From contig JAPDOI010000288.1 of assembly GCA_029168955.1 (NCBI GenBank), positions 558,001-622,000 on the forward strand: DNA of 64,000 bases, given 5' to 3'. Under the pieces are notes generated by a model. That model was not told where the DNA came from. It made no database searches and saw only the letters and a list, made by a program, of their open reading frames with translations. The stretch comes from Aplectana chamaeleonis (lineage: Eukaryota > Nematoda > Chromadorea > Rhabditida > Cosmocercidae). The stretch's first letter is position 1. Every line of letters starts with the position of its first letter. Both the position numbers and the translations under genes were made by a program. Shown here piece by piece: positions 43,512 through 53,861 of the stretch.

Positions 43512-43891
43512 AAATGCCGAACCGGATATATCGCCAGTGCGGTATGATACCATGACATTAGCCATTGATTCGTCGTGATCAACGGGTGGGTTGGTCATAT
43601 CAATGTGTATCGGGTATTTCGGGGGTGTAAATCAGTTTCAGCCCTATCTGGACGGTGCAGCCTGCGGCGAGGATATCCCCTTGCATGGAGGCTAAATCTG
43701 CCGTGTATCGGGTATTTTGGGGTGTGGAGATCAGTTTAAACTCTATTGAGCGGCTGCACCGTCACTAAAGGAAGGAAAACCCCGAGCTCTCGGCTGATGG
43801 TTGATATGAACCACCAACCCGTTGATCACGTCGAATCAATGGCCAATGCCTTGGTATCATACCACACTGGAATATGTCCGGTCTGGCATTT
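43512..43891. mobile_element. Foldback element, about 90-bp inverted arms
   Basis: The arms at 43512-43604 and 43800-43891 are reverse complements with scattered mismatches, sharing for example GTGATCAACGGGT and its complement. The central part contains a direct repeat of about 45 bp (43605 and 43702, offset 97 bp) and a smaller exact dyad, GACGGTGCAGCC with GGCTGCACCGTC. The 85-codon open frame over the right half is a by-product. I see no target duplication, so the class is unknown. A decayed relative of the right half is at 46148-46300. Confidence 0.75.
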
Positions 43892-44259
43892 CGCACTTTC
43901 ATGTAGTGGGTACTGCATCCTGAACTTTCCTGTGATGCGGCAAACTCTGTCTACTCGTGACCTGTGCTTATTCGTACCCGGCGCATCTACCACCTGTGAC
44001 TAAGATTTTATCGCTTCCGTCAAATAGCATACATGCGTGCTCAGGCAGATCTAATTGAGGAGTACATGTCGAAAACTTGGGACTATTCTAGACGGGGGGC
44101 ACTCAAGATTGAAGTCAGAAATGAAGCGTTCCACCGATTGGTAACGCTAACAAACAAAGTATTTCTATAGAATTTCAATAGCAACAATGCTTTACAGCAA
44201 TATCAAGCATTTTTTATAAGGTTTTTCGTTCAATTCTATGAGTAAATTTTGAGTGGCCC

Positions 44260-44300
44260 ACAAGCACGCCCATAATTTTTTCCGCATGGGGGTGCTCTTA
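44260..44300. mobile_element. Isolated end of the ACAAGCACG family
   Basis: ACAAGCACGCCCAT followed by ATTTTTTCCGCA matches the family terminus with a short internal deletion. It may pair with the opposite end at 44834: the flanking 9-mers GAGTGGCCC and GGGTGCCCC agree at 7 of 9 positions. It may instead be a solo end. Confidence 0.5.
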
Positions 44301-44394
44301 TCCAGCCCACCCCTCCCCCCAAATCGACTCCCTCGATTTGGCTCTAAAATTTTCTAAATTTTTATTCCGATTTTGTTAGATCTTGACCACCGCT

Positions 44395-44531
44395 GGTGCT
44401 GTTTTCCTACATTCTAGTCCATGGAGAGCCTCTCCTGCTAAACTCTGGAGGAGAACGGTGCGTCAATGAAGACGCACCGCTCTTTAATACCCTACACTTT
44501 ATCAACTTGTTATCGTCAATTTTGTTTACGA
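44395..44531 (+). repeat. Dispersed repeat fragment with a perfect hairpin
   Basis: The first part resembles about 47345-47385, and the second part resembles 48562-48655 in the same orientation (words such as ACGGTGCG, AATGAAGAC and ACCGCTCT). It contains an exact 8-bp stem, GGTGCGTC with GACGCACC, around a 6-nt loop at 44457-44478. It is a piece of the same outer repeat that surrounds the nested locus at 47.4-48.6 kb. Confidence 0.55.
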
Positions 44532-44561
44532 AAGCCGAATGGGGGGGGGGGGTGTGCTCTA

Positions 44562-44834
44562 TAACATTATTTTTCGCAGAGCTACCGTAGCGGTTCCTGA
44601 CCAATAACACACGCTCATAGCGTGTAGGGTATAAAAGGGCAGAGGAGCAGTATGCATTCATTCACACACCGCTCTCTTCGAGAAGCCACTGGGAAGTAGC
44701 TAAGGAGGTCGAAATTGTGCAAGCATGATTTTTGGCTATTACGATGTGCTCATAACCAAGCTGACACATGGAAAATTGTTAAAGGAGGGTTACGGTAGCC
44801 TTGCGGAAAAAATGATCGGCATGAGCGTGCTTGT
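44562..44834 (-). mobile_element. ACAAGCACG-type MITE, intact-site copy
   Basis: Read on the minus strand, this matches the element at 47538-48361 over nearly its whole length: the terminus ending GCGTGCTTGT, the word CACACCGCTCTCTTCGAGAA, and CTCCTCTGCCCTTTTATACC. It lacks the 517-bp GGCC-ended insertion, so it serves as an empty-site reference for that insertion. The left terminus (44562 side) is diverged. No coding frame is kept. Confidence 0.75.
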
Positions 44835-44854
44835 GGGTGCCCCCCCCCGTCTAG

Positions 44855-46147
44855 GATAGAGCTCAGAAATCTATGGCGCGTAATTAACCCACCACTCATT
44901 CAGGATCATCTGAGTGGGTGATAAGACGAGCCCGAAATGATTCAGACAAAGCTCAGACGAGTCCGAAATGGTAGCGAGCGATAGACTGCATTCAAGCGGT
45001 CGGTCTTGCAAAGCCATAATTGGGGCATGATGATACCTGTGATGCTAAGAACAACCGTCCATTATTTTGTACGTGGTCGTTCACGAATCGACCAACTCTA
45101 TGCTCCGTTTCCTAATAAATGAAATACTGTTTGCTTCATGCAAGCTGATTTCGATATTGATACATTGAAAAGCCAATATCTCTACTGATTTATTTAAGTT
45201 ACTCCTTCGCTCCTCAAAAAAGTCTCTAGCGCACTCCTGACCCGGCACGCTGTTTCTCTCCTCTCCAGCCAGGAAGTCAGCTATATCTGTCTAAACATAC
45301 TCAGTCAGATCTGACTGAATAATTCAACTTAAATTGTCTTTTGCTGACTTTCTTTACTTAGCCTAGATCGTTATCCTAGGTCTGAAATTTGTGCGGCCCG
45401 TCTGAATTCTTTTTAGAACTTAGATTCAGTCAGGCTAAGCTGAAACTTCCGCCGTCTTCACTACGGGCCTATGTATTTCCATGGATTCTCCACGAAAAAA
45501 ATGACTGATAACGCTATCAGACATATGATATCAGCGCGAATTTTCAGTTTCATTGATGAATAGTTTCATTTTCTCGAGTGCCCCCACCCCCCCCCCCGAC
45601 CTACTCAGGCACGGATTGCGCTTCTCGCGCTTAGGGACGGGCGCTATCCTGCGAGGCTCATCAGACCTGGCGTAAGCGTAGGAGGTGGAGAGGAAGTCCC
45701 GATTCGCGCGAGCGGCCGCGGCGCGAAAACGCATTGCTGGTGAGCCCTTCTTGTCCCTGCTGGTCACCCCTCGCTTTGTTACAGGGCTAGGGGAACCCTC
45801 CACTATCCTCTTCGATTCCCAGGACTTTCCATCAATTATAGTCGCGTAATACGACTTTTTCATAGTATTTTGGGAAACCACTGCATACTGGCACCGTTTT
45901 ATTTTGTCGTCTCGCCTCGAAATGAAACATAAGGCCAAATATCTATTTCTTAATGCGATAAACATAAAAAGTTTACTCTTTATGATAGGAATTCACCCAA
46001 AGTACTCATAGAAGCAACAGAACAACGGAAAAACCATGGATTAGAACAATGTACCTATTTTCAGTAGACAGGGCTTTAGATTTGCAAAGTACTGGAAACA
46101 ATAAATCAAAAATAAAACAACAACAGGAGCGACGTGTTCGAAAAAAA
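44855..46147. other. No recognised gene
   Basis: Mixed sequence with a short direct repeat (AGACGAG, one base, CCGAAATG, at about 44923 and 44956) and a C-run at about 45585-45597. A 144-codon minus-strand frame (45531-45965) has no recognisable domain. Its piece GCGCAATCCGTGCCTGAGTA recurs at about 47155, which suggests repeat-derived sequence rather than a gene. Confidence 0.4.
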
Positions 46148-46300
46148 ATGCCGGCGGCTGCACAGTCCCTCGAGGGAGGAAAACCCCGGGCTGTCGGCTG
46201 CTGGCTTATCTGACCCGCCCACCCTTTAATCACGACGAAACAATCGCCGATATCGTGTGATCAAACACGGGTGGCAATCGGTCCGGTCCGGGATTTTTCC
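46148..46300 (+). repeat. Decayed relative of the 43512-43891 foldback
   Basis: It shares in the same order CGGCTGCAC, GGAGGAAAACCCCG, TGTCGGCTG, AATCACGACGAA and GGTCCGGTC with 43748-43885, with many substitutions. Only the right half of the foldback is recognisable. Confidence 0.5.
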
Positions 46301-47389
46301 TGCAGTGGAGAACCCAACGGTTTGGGTTGAAAACGGAGAAACGGTCATAAATGGAGGAATTTTGCATGAAAGCCTCAAATTTATGTTTCGTATGGTGAAA
46401 ACAGACAAATTTTGGCTAAATATTGAGGAATCACGAAAGTACTTGTCTGGTTTAATATGAAATCGGAAAACTAGGTAGGAAGACTTCGTGATCCCAAAGT
46501 TCAACGGGTTTCGAATCAAAATGAACAAATTTCTGTTCCAATTTCTATGGGACTGATCGAAAATGAACGAATCTGGGTTGAAATTCGGCTTATTTCGTCT
46601 TAAGGTTGGTGGATTCAATTTGGAAATCAGGAAATTTGGCCGAGATTCGACTACATAGCTACCAGCGCTACCAGCTTTGAAATGATTTTTTTTCATGACA
46701 AATGTGGAAATAAATAGACTAATTGGAGCAAAGTTTGCGAAGCCAGGTTACAAAGCGGCGGATTGAAGTGGTAAATCGACAACAAGGTTTCGGAGTAGCG
46801 AATAAGGAGTTCAGGCCAATGAATTTGGATTGGAACAGACGAATGTGGGCGAAAGATTCAAATTTCAGCTAGGAATTGGTTCATCCTAAGGAAAAATCGG
46901 TGAGAAAATTCAGTTGTGTGAACTACACTCGGACGCGAACGGGCTACAAAAAAGATGAATGAAAATGAAACATAGGATCTGGCTGAAAATTGCCTCCATC
47001 AATTCGTTCTCATTGCAGCGCGAACGTTGCATCGGAGCGCAGTTGCGAATCCGAGCGGGTGTTCGATTCCGTGCCACTTACGCTGCCTATCGTTTTCCAT
47101 CTCCCGCTCGACTGCCAACTGATCCAAAATACTCCAATTCCGAGCGGGAGACGCGCAATCCGTGCCTGAGTAGTGTCAACTCCTGTTCCGGTTATGAACG
47201 TACCATTCCAAAAAAGAACAGCAGTTGAGGCCACCGTGAGACAAGTTTATAATTTGCTACCGGCATTAAAATCTCACGGAAGTGAAATGGCTTTTCTTTC
47301 AAGAGTTTTCCTTGTTTACTGCCTGATACCGTGACATTTTGAAAAGCGGTGGTGTTGTTTTCCTAAATTGTAGTCCGTGTAGAGTTTCA
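46301..47389. other. AT-rich, low-complexity-like stretch, no recognised gene
   Basis: From about 46330 to 46930 the sequence is rich in degenerate words such as GAAAATGAACAAATTT and GGAAATC, like a worn-out short repeat. The 156-codon minus-strand frame (46226-46696) follows this composition and has no domain I recognise. A 74-nt segment (47015-47087) bounded by GCAGCG and CGCTGC and containing a TTCGATTCC word was tested as a tRNA and rejected. Confidence 0.4.
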
Positions 47390-47537
47390 GCTACTGACCC
47401 ATGGGGCCGTATGCAAGAACCAGCCTGCTGGGGCAGGGGCAGTGCAGTCGGCGCCTTTAAAGATAGCCCTTGCTCACAAGACAGGACACGTCTATCGTGG
47501 TTGGTCACATGTCAAGACACGTATGTCGTGCCCCAGC

Positions 47538-48361
47538 ACAAGCACGCCCATGCCGATCACTATTTCCGTAGGGCTACCGTAACCCTCCTTAAAAAAACTT
47601 TCCAAGTGGCTTGGATTAGAGTACCTCGTAATAGCCAACAAACATGTTTGCACAATTTCGACCTCCTCAGCCACCTCCCAGTGGCTTCTCGAAGAGAGCG
47701 GTGTGTGAGTGAATGCATACTGCTCCTCTGCCCTTTTATACCCCGCATGTTAGGCCCCGGTCATAGTTGGTGCTATTTGCATCTGCATCCCCCGCACCCC
47801 CGCACCCCCAACACCCCCGCACCCCCAACACCCCCAACACCACCCCGGTCGATACGTATGTTTAAAATGATGGAGTGAGGTTGAGAAAATCACTCGATGC
47901 ATCCAACTAGATATGACGATGATTACGTGGCCAACAGGATTGCACCTGTTCAGAGAAATAGTGAAGGCGAGTATGGTGAAGTCACGGAGGTAGCAGTAAG
48001 GTTAGCTTTCTAGTGATACGCAATGTTTTATCATCGACCCACCCACCCGGTGATTTTCTCATCCGCCGTCATCCACGTATTGCATGGATATCGACCGCGT
48101 CGGATACATTGAGTGATTTTCTCAACCTCACTCCATCATTTTAAACATACGTATCGACCGGGGGGGTGCGGGGGGGATACACCGAGTGATTTTTGCATCC
48201 CATTTCCAATGCATTCTGTGTGTATCGACCGGGCTGGAGGCGTCGGCTCATCCAACTATGACCGGGGCCTAATGAGCGTGTGTTATCGTTCGTTATCATG
48301 TTTTCTTAAACAATGGTTACGGTAGCCCTGCGGAAATAATGATCGGCATGAGCGTGCTTGT
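47538..48361 (+). mobile_element. MULE-like MITE with perfect 9-bp target duplication
   Basis: Its ends are ACAAGCACGCCCATGCCGAT and the complement (one mismatch), continuing inward through GGCTACCGTAACC. The 9-mer TGCCCCAGC is present on both sides (47529-47537 and 48362-48370). Perfect 9-bp duplications are characteristic of Mutator-like elements; hAT elements give 8 bp. Without the nested 517-bp element it is about 305 bp long with no transposase, so it is non-autonomous. The relative at 44562-44834 lacks the nested insertion. Confidence 0.9.
47753..48269. mobile_element. Second GGCC-ended MITE, nested
   Basis: It has the same perfect ends as the copy in the satellite (GGCCCCGGTCATAGTTGG and complement) and the same interior, but is about 100 bp shorter through loss of one internal G-rich/TCGACCGG repeat. 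The flanks read TGTTA on the left and TAATG on the right, so the duplication is TA, or a TTA/TAA pair with one change. The copy in the satellite has TCA instead. It sits inside the 47538-48361 element. Confidence 0.92.
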
Positions 48362-48561
48362 TGCCCCAGCAGTCTTTTTCGCTGCCCCCAGCCGCTTCAA
48401 TCTCCTAGCTGGGGCGGCTAGGGCACAGCGATGGGGCGCGACAAACGCGTTTTGACTTGTGACCAACTACGAGAAACATGCCCTGTCTTGTAAGCATGGG
48501 CAAGCTTCAAAGGCGCCGACTGCACTGCCCCTGCCCCAACCGCCGCGTTCTTGCATACGGC

Positions 48562-48917
48562 TCCTGAAGTAGGACGGTGCGCGAATGAAGACTTACCGCT
48601 CTCCATCTCTTTTATACCCTACCCTTTATCAATTGGGTACCATCAAATTCGTTTACCGTGAGAATTTCGTGCTGGTGGCAATTTATAATCGTCCCACCAT
48701 GAGTAGCAGCAGTTAGAGAGAGAAAAGCAGCAGATGGGGCCACAATGAAGAGCAGTAGTTGGGGAGATGACTGAAGCAGGAGGGCAACTGTAGTAACACG
48801 TAAGGCCACTATACAGAGCAGCAGTTTGAGCAGTGAGGGGAGCAAAAGGACACAACGTTCTGCCCTGGGTAGCAGTTCGGCGAACGAAAGGGGCTTACAC
48901 CTCAACGAGTACAGTTC
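48562..48917. other. Repeat fragment and AGCAG-rich stretch
   Basis: 48562-48655 matches the repeat fragment at 44441-44531. From about 48700 to 48850 the plus strand is rich in GAGCAGCAG and TGGGG words with a loose internal repeat (GGCCACAATGAAGAGCAGTAG against GGCCACTATACAGAGCAGCAG, about 69 bp apart). The overlapping open frames on both strands follow this composition. No gene is recognised. Confidence 0.4.
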
Positions 48918-49080
48918 AGTTCCGCAATCGCGTTCAGTCCTCATTATCACAATCATAGAAGCGAAGCGGTTGTTTCTAAAAATTTCAACTATGAAAATGA
49001 AAAAATCATTCTCAAAACAACCGCTCCGCTCCTACGATTGTGATAATGAGAGTTTGCGGACTGAACGCGATTGCGGAACT
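48918..49080. mobile_element. Hairpin MITE, 163 bp
   Basis: The sequence is almost a complete palindrome: AGTTCCGCAATCGCGTTCAG on the left, its complement on the right, continuing through CATTATCACAATC and GCGGTTGTTT. The left arm is 48918-48982 and the right arm 49007-49080, with about 7 extra bases in the right arm and a loop of about 24 nt. No clear target duplication is seen, so the class is unknown. Confidence 0.85.
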
Positions 49081-51184
49081 AGATAATAACTGCTTCAGTA
49101 ACCTCTTCGTGCTGCCTTCTCAGGCACTCGAGGGAACGGCCCGCCACACTTTTGAGACCGAAACGGCGATCCGCTGATCCTGAGAGAGTCATTCGGCCAT
49201 CCGCGCCCGTTCTCGACCGCGACGCAGCTTCCCGACCGCGACGCGTCTACGCACACCGGCAGTCGCAGCCATCCGCGCCCCTACGCAGTTGCTCGGGATC
49301 AAAAACATGGTTAGACAGAGGTACTAACAATGTTGCTGGTATAGAAGGCTCCTCATCTCACCGTGTGCCTCAGTCGGTTCTTCGGATCCGGACCTGGAAG
49401 GATGCCTCGAGTCACTTTCCAGAAGATCCACCGGACACCGGAGGATAATTTTGGTAGCCGGGGGGAGGAGGCTCACCACGGCTCGGGGGGGGTGTACCTA
49501 ACCGTGGTGTCTTGTCACCATATATGGTGCATGCAACGTCCATGGTGGGTCCACCCCACTGTGGTACGTGGCGGTAGGGTAACCCCCCCCCCGTGGGGAT
49601 TCTAACAGGGTTGATCCTTGTGCAATGTCCCCGGGTTCTCTGTGAGAATCCGGAAACGCCATAAATGGACATGGTCAGTTATTGAGCAGCTTTTGGATCG
49701 CTCGGGGGCCGGGGACCGACAGATTTTACCGGAGGACTCCGATCAGCGCATCTTTCGACATCGTTGCTCTGATTGGAGGCGCGACTCGGCAGCCAATGAT
49801 GCGGAGGACGTGTCCCCCGAGTGCCTGAGTTGCTAAGCCGCGAATATCTGAGTATGACAGGCTCTCGTGGGAAAATTACGTCTGTGTCCGCTCAGGTCGT
49901 TTTCACGGTGACCTACGGCGCAACACCGGCTCCAGCAAAGAATTAGCCGCCATTGTTGGTTCTTGATCTTCCTCAAGAGCACAACCGCATATGATATTGC
50001 TGCGATAACAAACCACGAGAGTCTTCTAACCAGTAGTGTTAGTAGAGTGCGATTAAATGAACCTCTCCAACCTGATTTCGTCTTGTATTGGTTTTGCATG
50101 GTGTAATCACTATCCAGGGATACATTGAACTCAAACTGGAGTTTCATAAAACGGTATATTGCTCAGAAGTTTTGAACCAAGCTAAATGCTACTTTTGAGT
50201 GAGTTACGTGGTCTTTATGCAACTTAGTTTCGTGTCACAAGTAACTTACCTCTAGTATAAAGGTAACTCACCCAGAAGTAACACTAGTGAGATCTAGCGA
50301 AGTTTTCGCTCAAGAAAATTTTCACGTGCGCTAATTTTCTGGGGCAGATTATTCTGACGAAACGGTGTTGACTGACTTCCGTATATCCGAAAATTGCTGT
50401 CCGTATCGACTTTCCTGAAGTGAGCAGAGCGGGCTGCTGCACATTTCACCAGGGCGTCGGGTATGACAATGTGGGACCAAAAAGCAAAGCTTGAGAAGCC
50501 AGCGGTAGATCGTATGTTACTACCGGCATCACATTTACGACCCTTCCGTCTGTAATACTCCAGAGCGACTATTCTCGCTTTACCATCCCTGTCATGTTAG
50601 GAAAAAACGCACTCTCATTTTGAAGGCAGAGTTCACGATAAATCTCGTTCTCGAGGTCTCGATGTGAAACACTAAGTTGGCAGGTGCTGTAGAGGATAGG
50701 GTCGAAGAAAGCAACGAAAACTGGTCAGAAGTAAATACAAACCTCTTTGAAAGCTCTCCCGGTGCGCTTACCTATCCCGCTCCCCCCCCCCCCAATCGGA
50801 CCAGCTTGTGGCGCCGCACACGTTTCGATGGCAGATTGCCAAGCGATTCTGCCGCAGTTAGCATTATCGATTCAAGCAGATTTCGCGATCAGCGCGCGCT
50901 TGCCGAAATCAGCTGGGCCCATGATTCTGGTCCACGCCCTGAATTTAGAAACCGTTATTTTAACTTATTCTGGACGTTTTTCTTTCCTGTTTCTTCACTA
51001 TTAGTTACCTCAAGAGCAAACAATCCCATTTTTGGGTCGAATTCGAGTGCTAGAACACTGCCTTTAAGTGCTGTTTCTATATTTGACCAACGCCATGCTC
51101 TTGTTCTTGATAAATGAAATTTGTTCGTGTATGTTTATGTTTTTTTTGAAGCGGATTTCGATAAGCTCCGACTTTCAAAATGTA
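49081..51184. other. No recognised gene
   Basis: 49150-49280 is GC-rich with a short repeat of CGACCGCGACGC. 49460-49600 contains several G- and C-runs. Open frames here (for example 50677-51117 plus, 146 codons, and 49833-50147 minus, 104 codons) show no domain I recognise and no splice or codon pattern that would support them. At 50190-50280 there are loose repeats of GTAACT/AGTTAC words, similar in style to 60010-60190. Confidence 0.35.
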
Positions 51185-51500
51185 CAATACCGCCCGCGAC
51201 TTTGGGAAAAACGGCGTTTTCGGCGCTTTTTTCCGCCGCAAACCGCCGCTTTGTCATAACTTCGTTCAAAGTGGTCCGTTTGGGTTGCTAGGGGCATATT
51301 TAAAATCAGTATCGAGAGCTCTTCATTTTGAGCTCACACATGTCTTACCCTGCAAACAAGGCATATAGGGTTAACAGAATCAATCGAACCTACGAAAACT
51401 GAAGCTCGTTATCAAATTGTTGTAAATATTTGTCTTCATACCAACCGCATAGATCAAGGACGATTCATATACAAGTACATTACACGCACTGATTTTCTCA
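51185..51500 (+). repeat. Left arm of the TA-flanked composite
   Basis: It reads CAATACCGCC, then AAAAACGGCGTTTTCGGCGC, then a segment with GTCATAACTTCGTTCAAAGTG and GCAAACAAGGCATA, ending in AGATCAAGGACGA and ATACAAGTA words. All recur inverted at 56440-56738. The small open frames in it are incidental. Confidence 0.85.
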
Positions 51501-51658
51501 AAAAAGCCACAGACGTCGCGAAATCGCGACTTTTCGTCATAACTTGGCTCAAAGTGCTCTAACTGAGCTCTGGAGGACAAATTTCGAATCAGCATCGAGA
51601 GCTCCTTCTTCTGAGCATACACATGTCTTCTTACGGGCAAACAAGGCATAAAGGGCTT
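51497..51658 (+). repeat. Diverged direct partial copy of the left arm
   Basis: It repeats in order the arm words GTCATAACTT, CTCAAAGTG, AATCAGCATCGAGAGCTC, ACACATGTCTT and GCAAACAAGGCATA with about one quarter of positions changed. It lies immediately after the left arm and in the same orientation. It has no counterpart beside the right arm that I can see. Confidence 0.7.
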
Positions 51659-52287
51659 ACACCATCATCCGAGTTGGCGAAAGGAAAAGTCAAGTGACTT
51701 GTGGTTTTTCGACGTAATGTCACCTCCAACTAAACAGTGTAAACGATATAGACAGCAGGTGATTGAGCTGTCCGCGGCTGACCGACGTTTTCTACGTTTC
51801 CGTCGTTCATATCCAAAGGAGTGATTTACTGCCGGTCCCTCGCTTTGCTTTCTGCTTCCCCGCACCCTCTTTTGAAGATGTCGAAATCTTCGCGCTGCAG
51901 TGTCTCGCATGCATCGGGTTGCGGGGCAGCTCGCCCCCGACCCTACGTCTCTATCATTGCGGGGTTAGAGACCAGACGAGGAGAGCGCAGACGCTCGAAC
52001 GAGCGAGAAGGCAGGATGGCTGCTGCAACGCAATACAAAGCGCTGCGCTAGTTCGATTGGGGCACGACTATGCATATCACACAGGACTAGTCAGTGGTTC
52101 CTTCGTCAGATTGATTAATTAACGGTAACTGCATACATGAAGATAGCAAAGAAAATGATTTGAAGCAGCAGAATCCGGAAAGGATAAAACTCTACCATGG
52201 TGTTTGCTAAATAACTTTTTTCTCCTGTTGAAATAAAAATATTTTCAAAGGGTTTCTGAAACAATTGACTTGACTTACTCAGAAAAC
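51659..52287. other. No recognised gene
   Basis: This holds overlapping open frames on both strands (for example 51763-52122 plus, 119 codons) with no recognisable domain. GC content is higher from about 51840 to 52060. I see nothing else. Confidence 0.35.
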
Positions 52288-52837
52288 CGCCGCATTCAAT
52301 GCGCGTCGAATATGCATTCAACTCCAGTGACCCCACCCATCGAAAGGCTTCATCACAGGGGCACGTGCGGTAAACAGCAGCACGTGCTGCAAAATTCCAT
52401 AGCAGGGGCATGTGCCGCAAAATTCAATCGCAGGAGTACGTGCTTCAAGGTAGTCCAGCGCTATCGTAGCAGCACACTGACGCGACGCGGCTGGCACACC
52501 GACGTGCGACGCGGCCAGCTCGCCGAGCACCATCTGGGGCCGTCAGCGACTGGACCGGCCGGAAGTACCGCAAACTTGGGTAATTGAACCGGCGAAGCTG
52601 TCGACCTCTCAGTTCCGTCTCAGGAGTGCATCGTATACTTTCCTTTTTTGGATAATCGTTTTGCCATCGAGTTGAATGTGTATCATCCACGCATTGGACT
52701 GCTTATTTGTTGGGGCACGTGCTGTAATTTGAAATACAATAGGAGCACGTGCTCCCCTAGCAGCACGTTCCCTGGCTGTGCTCGAAACCACCTTGTCTTC
52801 GAGTTGAATGCATATTCGACACGCATTGAATGCGGCG
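52288..52837. mobile_element. Inverted-repeat element with 37-bp ends
   Basis: 52288-52324 and 52801-52837 are reverse complements with one mismatch, containing CGCCGCATTCAATGCG and TCGAATATGCATTCAACTC. A third, diverged copy of the end in right-hand orientation lies at 52669-52698. The interior holds repeated GCACGTGC palindromes. No target duplication is apparent. Its right end lies 38 bp from the stop codon of the reverse-transcriptase remnant, so it may have inserted into that element's 3' region. Confidence 0.75.
52361..52450. repeat. 28-bp repeats built on GCACGTGC
   Basis: GCACGTGC or one-base variants start at 52361, 52380, 52408 and 52436, the last three spaced exactly 28 bp, each followed by a TGCAAAATTC-like word. 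Further copies lie at 52715 and 52745. CACGTG is an E-box core, but nothing here shows it acts as one. Confidence 0.7.
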
Positions 52838-52874
52838 ATTGCCTGAATAATCGGTTGGCTTTCGCCTGACGCGG

Positions 52875-53861
52875 TCATTCCGCATCTTCACCGAGGTGTG
52901 CCGTCCTAGTAGTCAGCCGTGTCCATTTTTCACGGTCTTCAGCCACAATTTGAACACATTCCATCCAGCTGTCACTATTCCATTTCCTGCGAAACGAAAC
53001 ATCGCGCCTGAACTGTCTTTCGATGCTGAGTGACTTCAAATCCTCTTTAACCACATCCGTCCAGAACTCTCGGCTACGCCCAGGTGGCCATTTCCAGACA
53101 GGATTTGCAAGCATTCTTAAAGCGTGTTGTACGAGACGATCCGGCGTTCTTCTTAGTATATGCCCGAAAAGTCGAAGTCGACTTTCCATAGCTGCTTGAG
53201 ATGGCGTTAAGAGATGCTGGCACCTCCCTCGTGTCAATCGTTGATGTACTGCGTCGATTTCCTTGTAAAGGTCTTCGTTATGGCATACACGCGGCCAGAA
53301 ATATCCAAGCAAACGCCTAAAAAGCTTCCTCTCTGTGCAATCCAACCTTTCCATCTGCGTCTTCGGTGCTGCCCACGTCTCCGATCCGTACATCATGATA
53401 GGGCGAATAGCGGATAAGTAGACGCGCAACTTGACTTCCTTCGTGATGGGGGTAGACCACAAACACTTGGTTAGAGAATTGAATGCAGACGTAGCTTTCG
53501 CACATCGTTGTCGAATATCCGCTGCATAACTACCATCGTTTTTCAGCAAACAGCTCAAATAACAGAAATCGTCCACCAGTTCGATACGTTGTCCATCCAC
53601 ACAAACTCCCGTTGAAGGCCCCTGAGAGACCCACATCTGCTTGCATTTGTCGGGACGAAGACGAAGTCCATAGGCTGCGGCATACTTCGAAACGAGGTTC
53701 ACAATCCTTTGCAGTTTTGCGTTGTTTTCAGCGAATAACACGATGTCGTCGGCGTACTCCAGGTCGACAAGGGAGCGTGGGGAGGATATGAGACAACGTT
53801 CGACGATTGTCTTGAGAGGAATGCTCACAGTACCTAAGCGAATCGAGAGGAGGGGGATCAC
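52875..53861 (-). pseudogene. RTE-like non-LTR reverse transcriptase, 5'-truncated
   Basis: This 328-codon frame encodes the second half of a retrotransposon reverse transcriptase, the enzyme that copies element RNA into DNA at the target site. Motif C is LEYADDIVLF, with the catalytic YADD at residues 36-39 (53745-53756). It is followed by LRLRPDKCK (66-74), FCYLSC (99-104, motif E-like), a thumb segment with RVYLSAIRPIMMYGSETWA, and a C-terminal PPGRSREFW segment. The endonuclease domain and the fingers/palm motifs before YADD are missing, and the frame opens with GTG, not a real start. It ends HLGEDAE-stop, near the normal end of such proteins. Similarity to hookworm retrotransposon proteins is from memory; the RTE clade is likely but not proven. 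It lies inside the 5.55-kb composite. Confidence 0.88.

Larger units (their letters stand above)
44088..44854. mobile_element. Possible outer element with CTAGACGGGGGGCACTC ends
   Basis: CTAGACGGGGGGCACTC at 44088-44104 has its complement, with a longer C-run, at 44835-44854. Everything between, including two ends of the ACAAGCACG family, would be internal or nested. The C/G homopolymers weaken the match and there is no clear target duplication, so the unit is tentative. Confidence 0.4.
47390..48566. repeat. Outer inverted repeat of a three-level nest
   Basis: The left arm (about 47390-47536) and right arm (about 48427-48566) are reverse complements with about 15-20% mismatch by eye. They share GCCGTATGCAAGAAC, GGGGCAGGGGCAGTGCAGTC, GGCGCCTTT and TTGGTCACA. 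The arms are separated by the 824-bp element at 47538-48361. The outer repeat is probably an older non-autonomous transposon, but I cannot define its ends. Confidence 0.75.

Noticed and set aside
45531..46696. Two minus-strand frames of 144 and 156 codons
   Set aside because: No recognisable domain. The first shares a repeat piece with 47155, and the second follows a degenerate AT-rich repeat.
47015..47087. tRNA-like segment of about 73 nt with GCAGCG/CGCTGC ends and a TTCGATTCC word
   Set aside because: The presumed T-arm does not pair and is not next to the acceptor stem; D and anticodon stems are missing.
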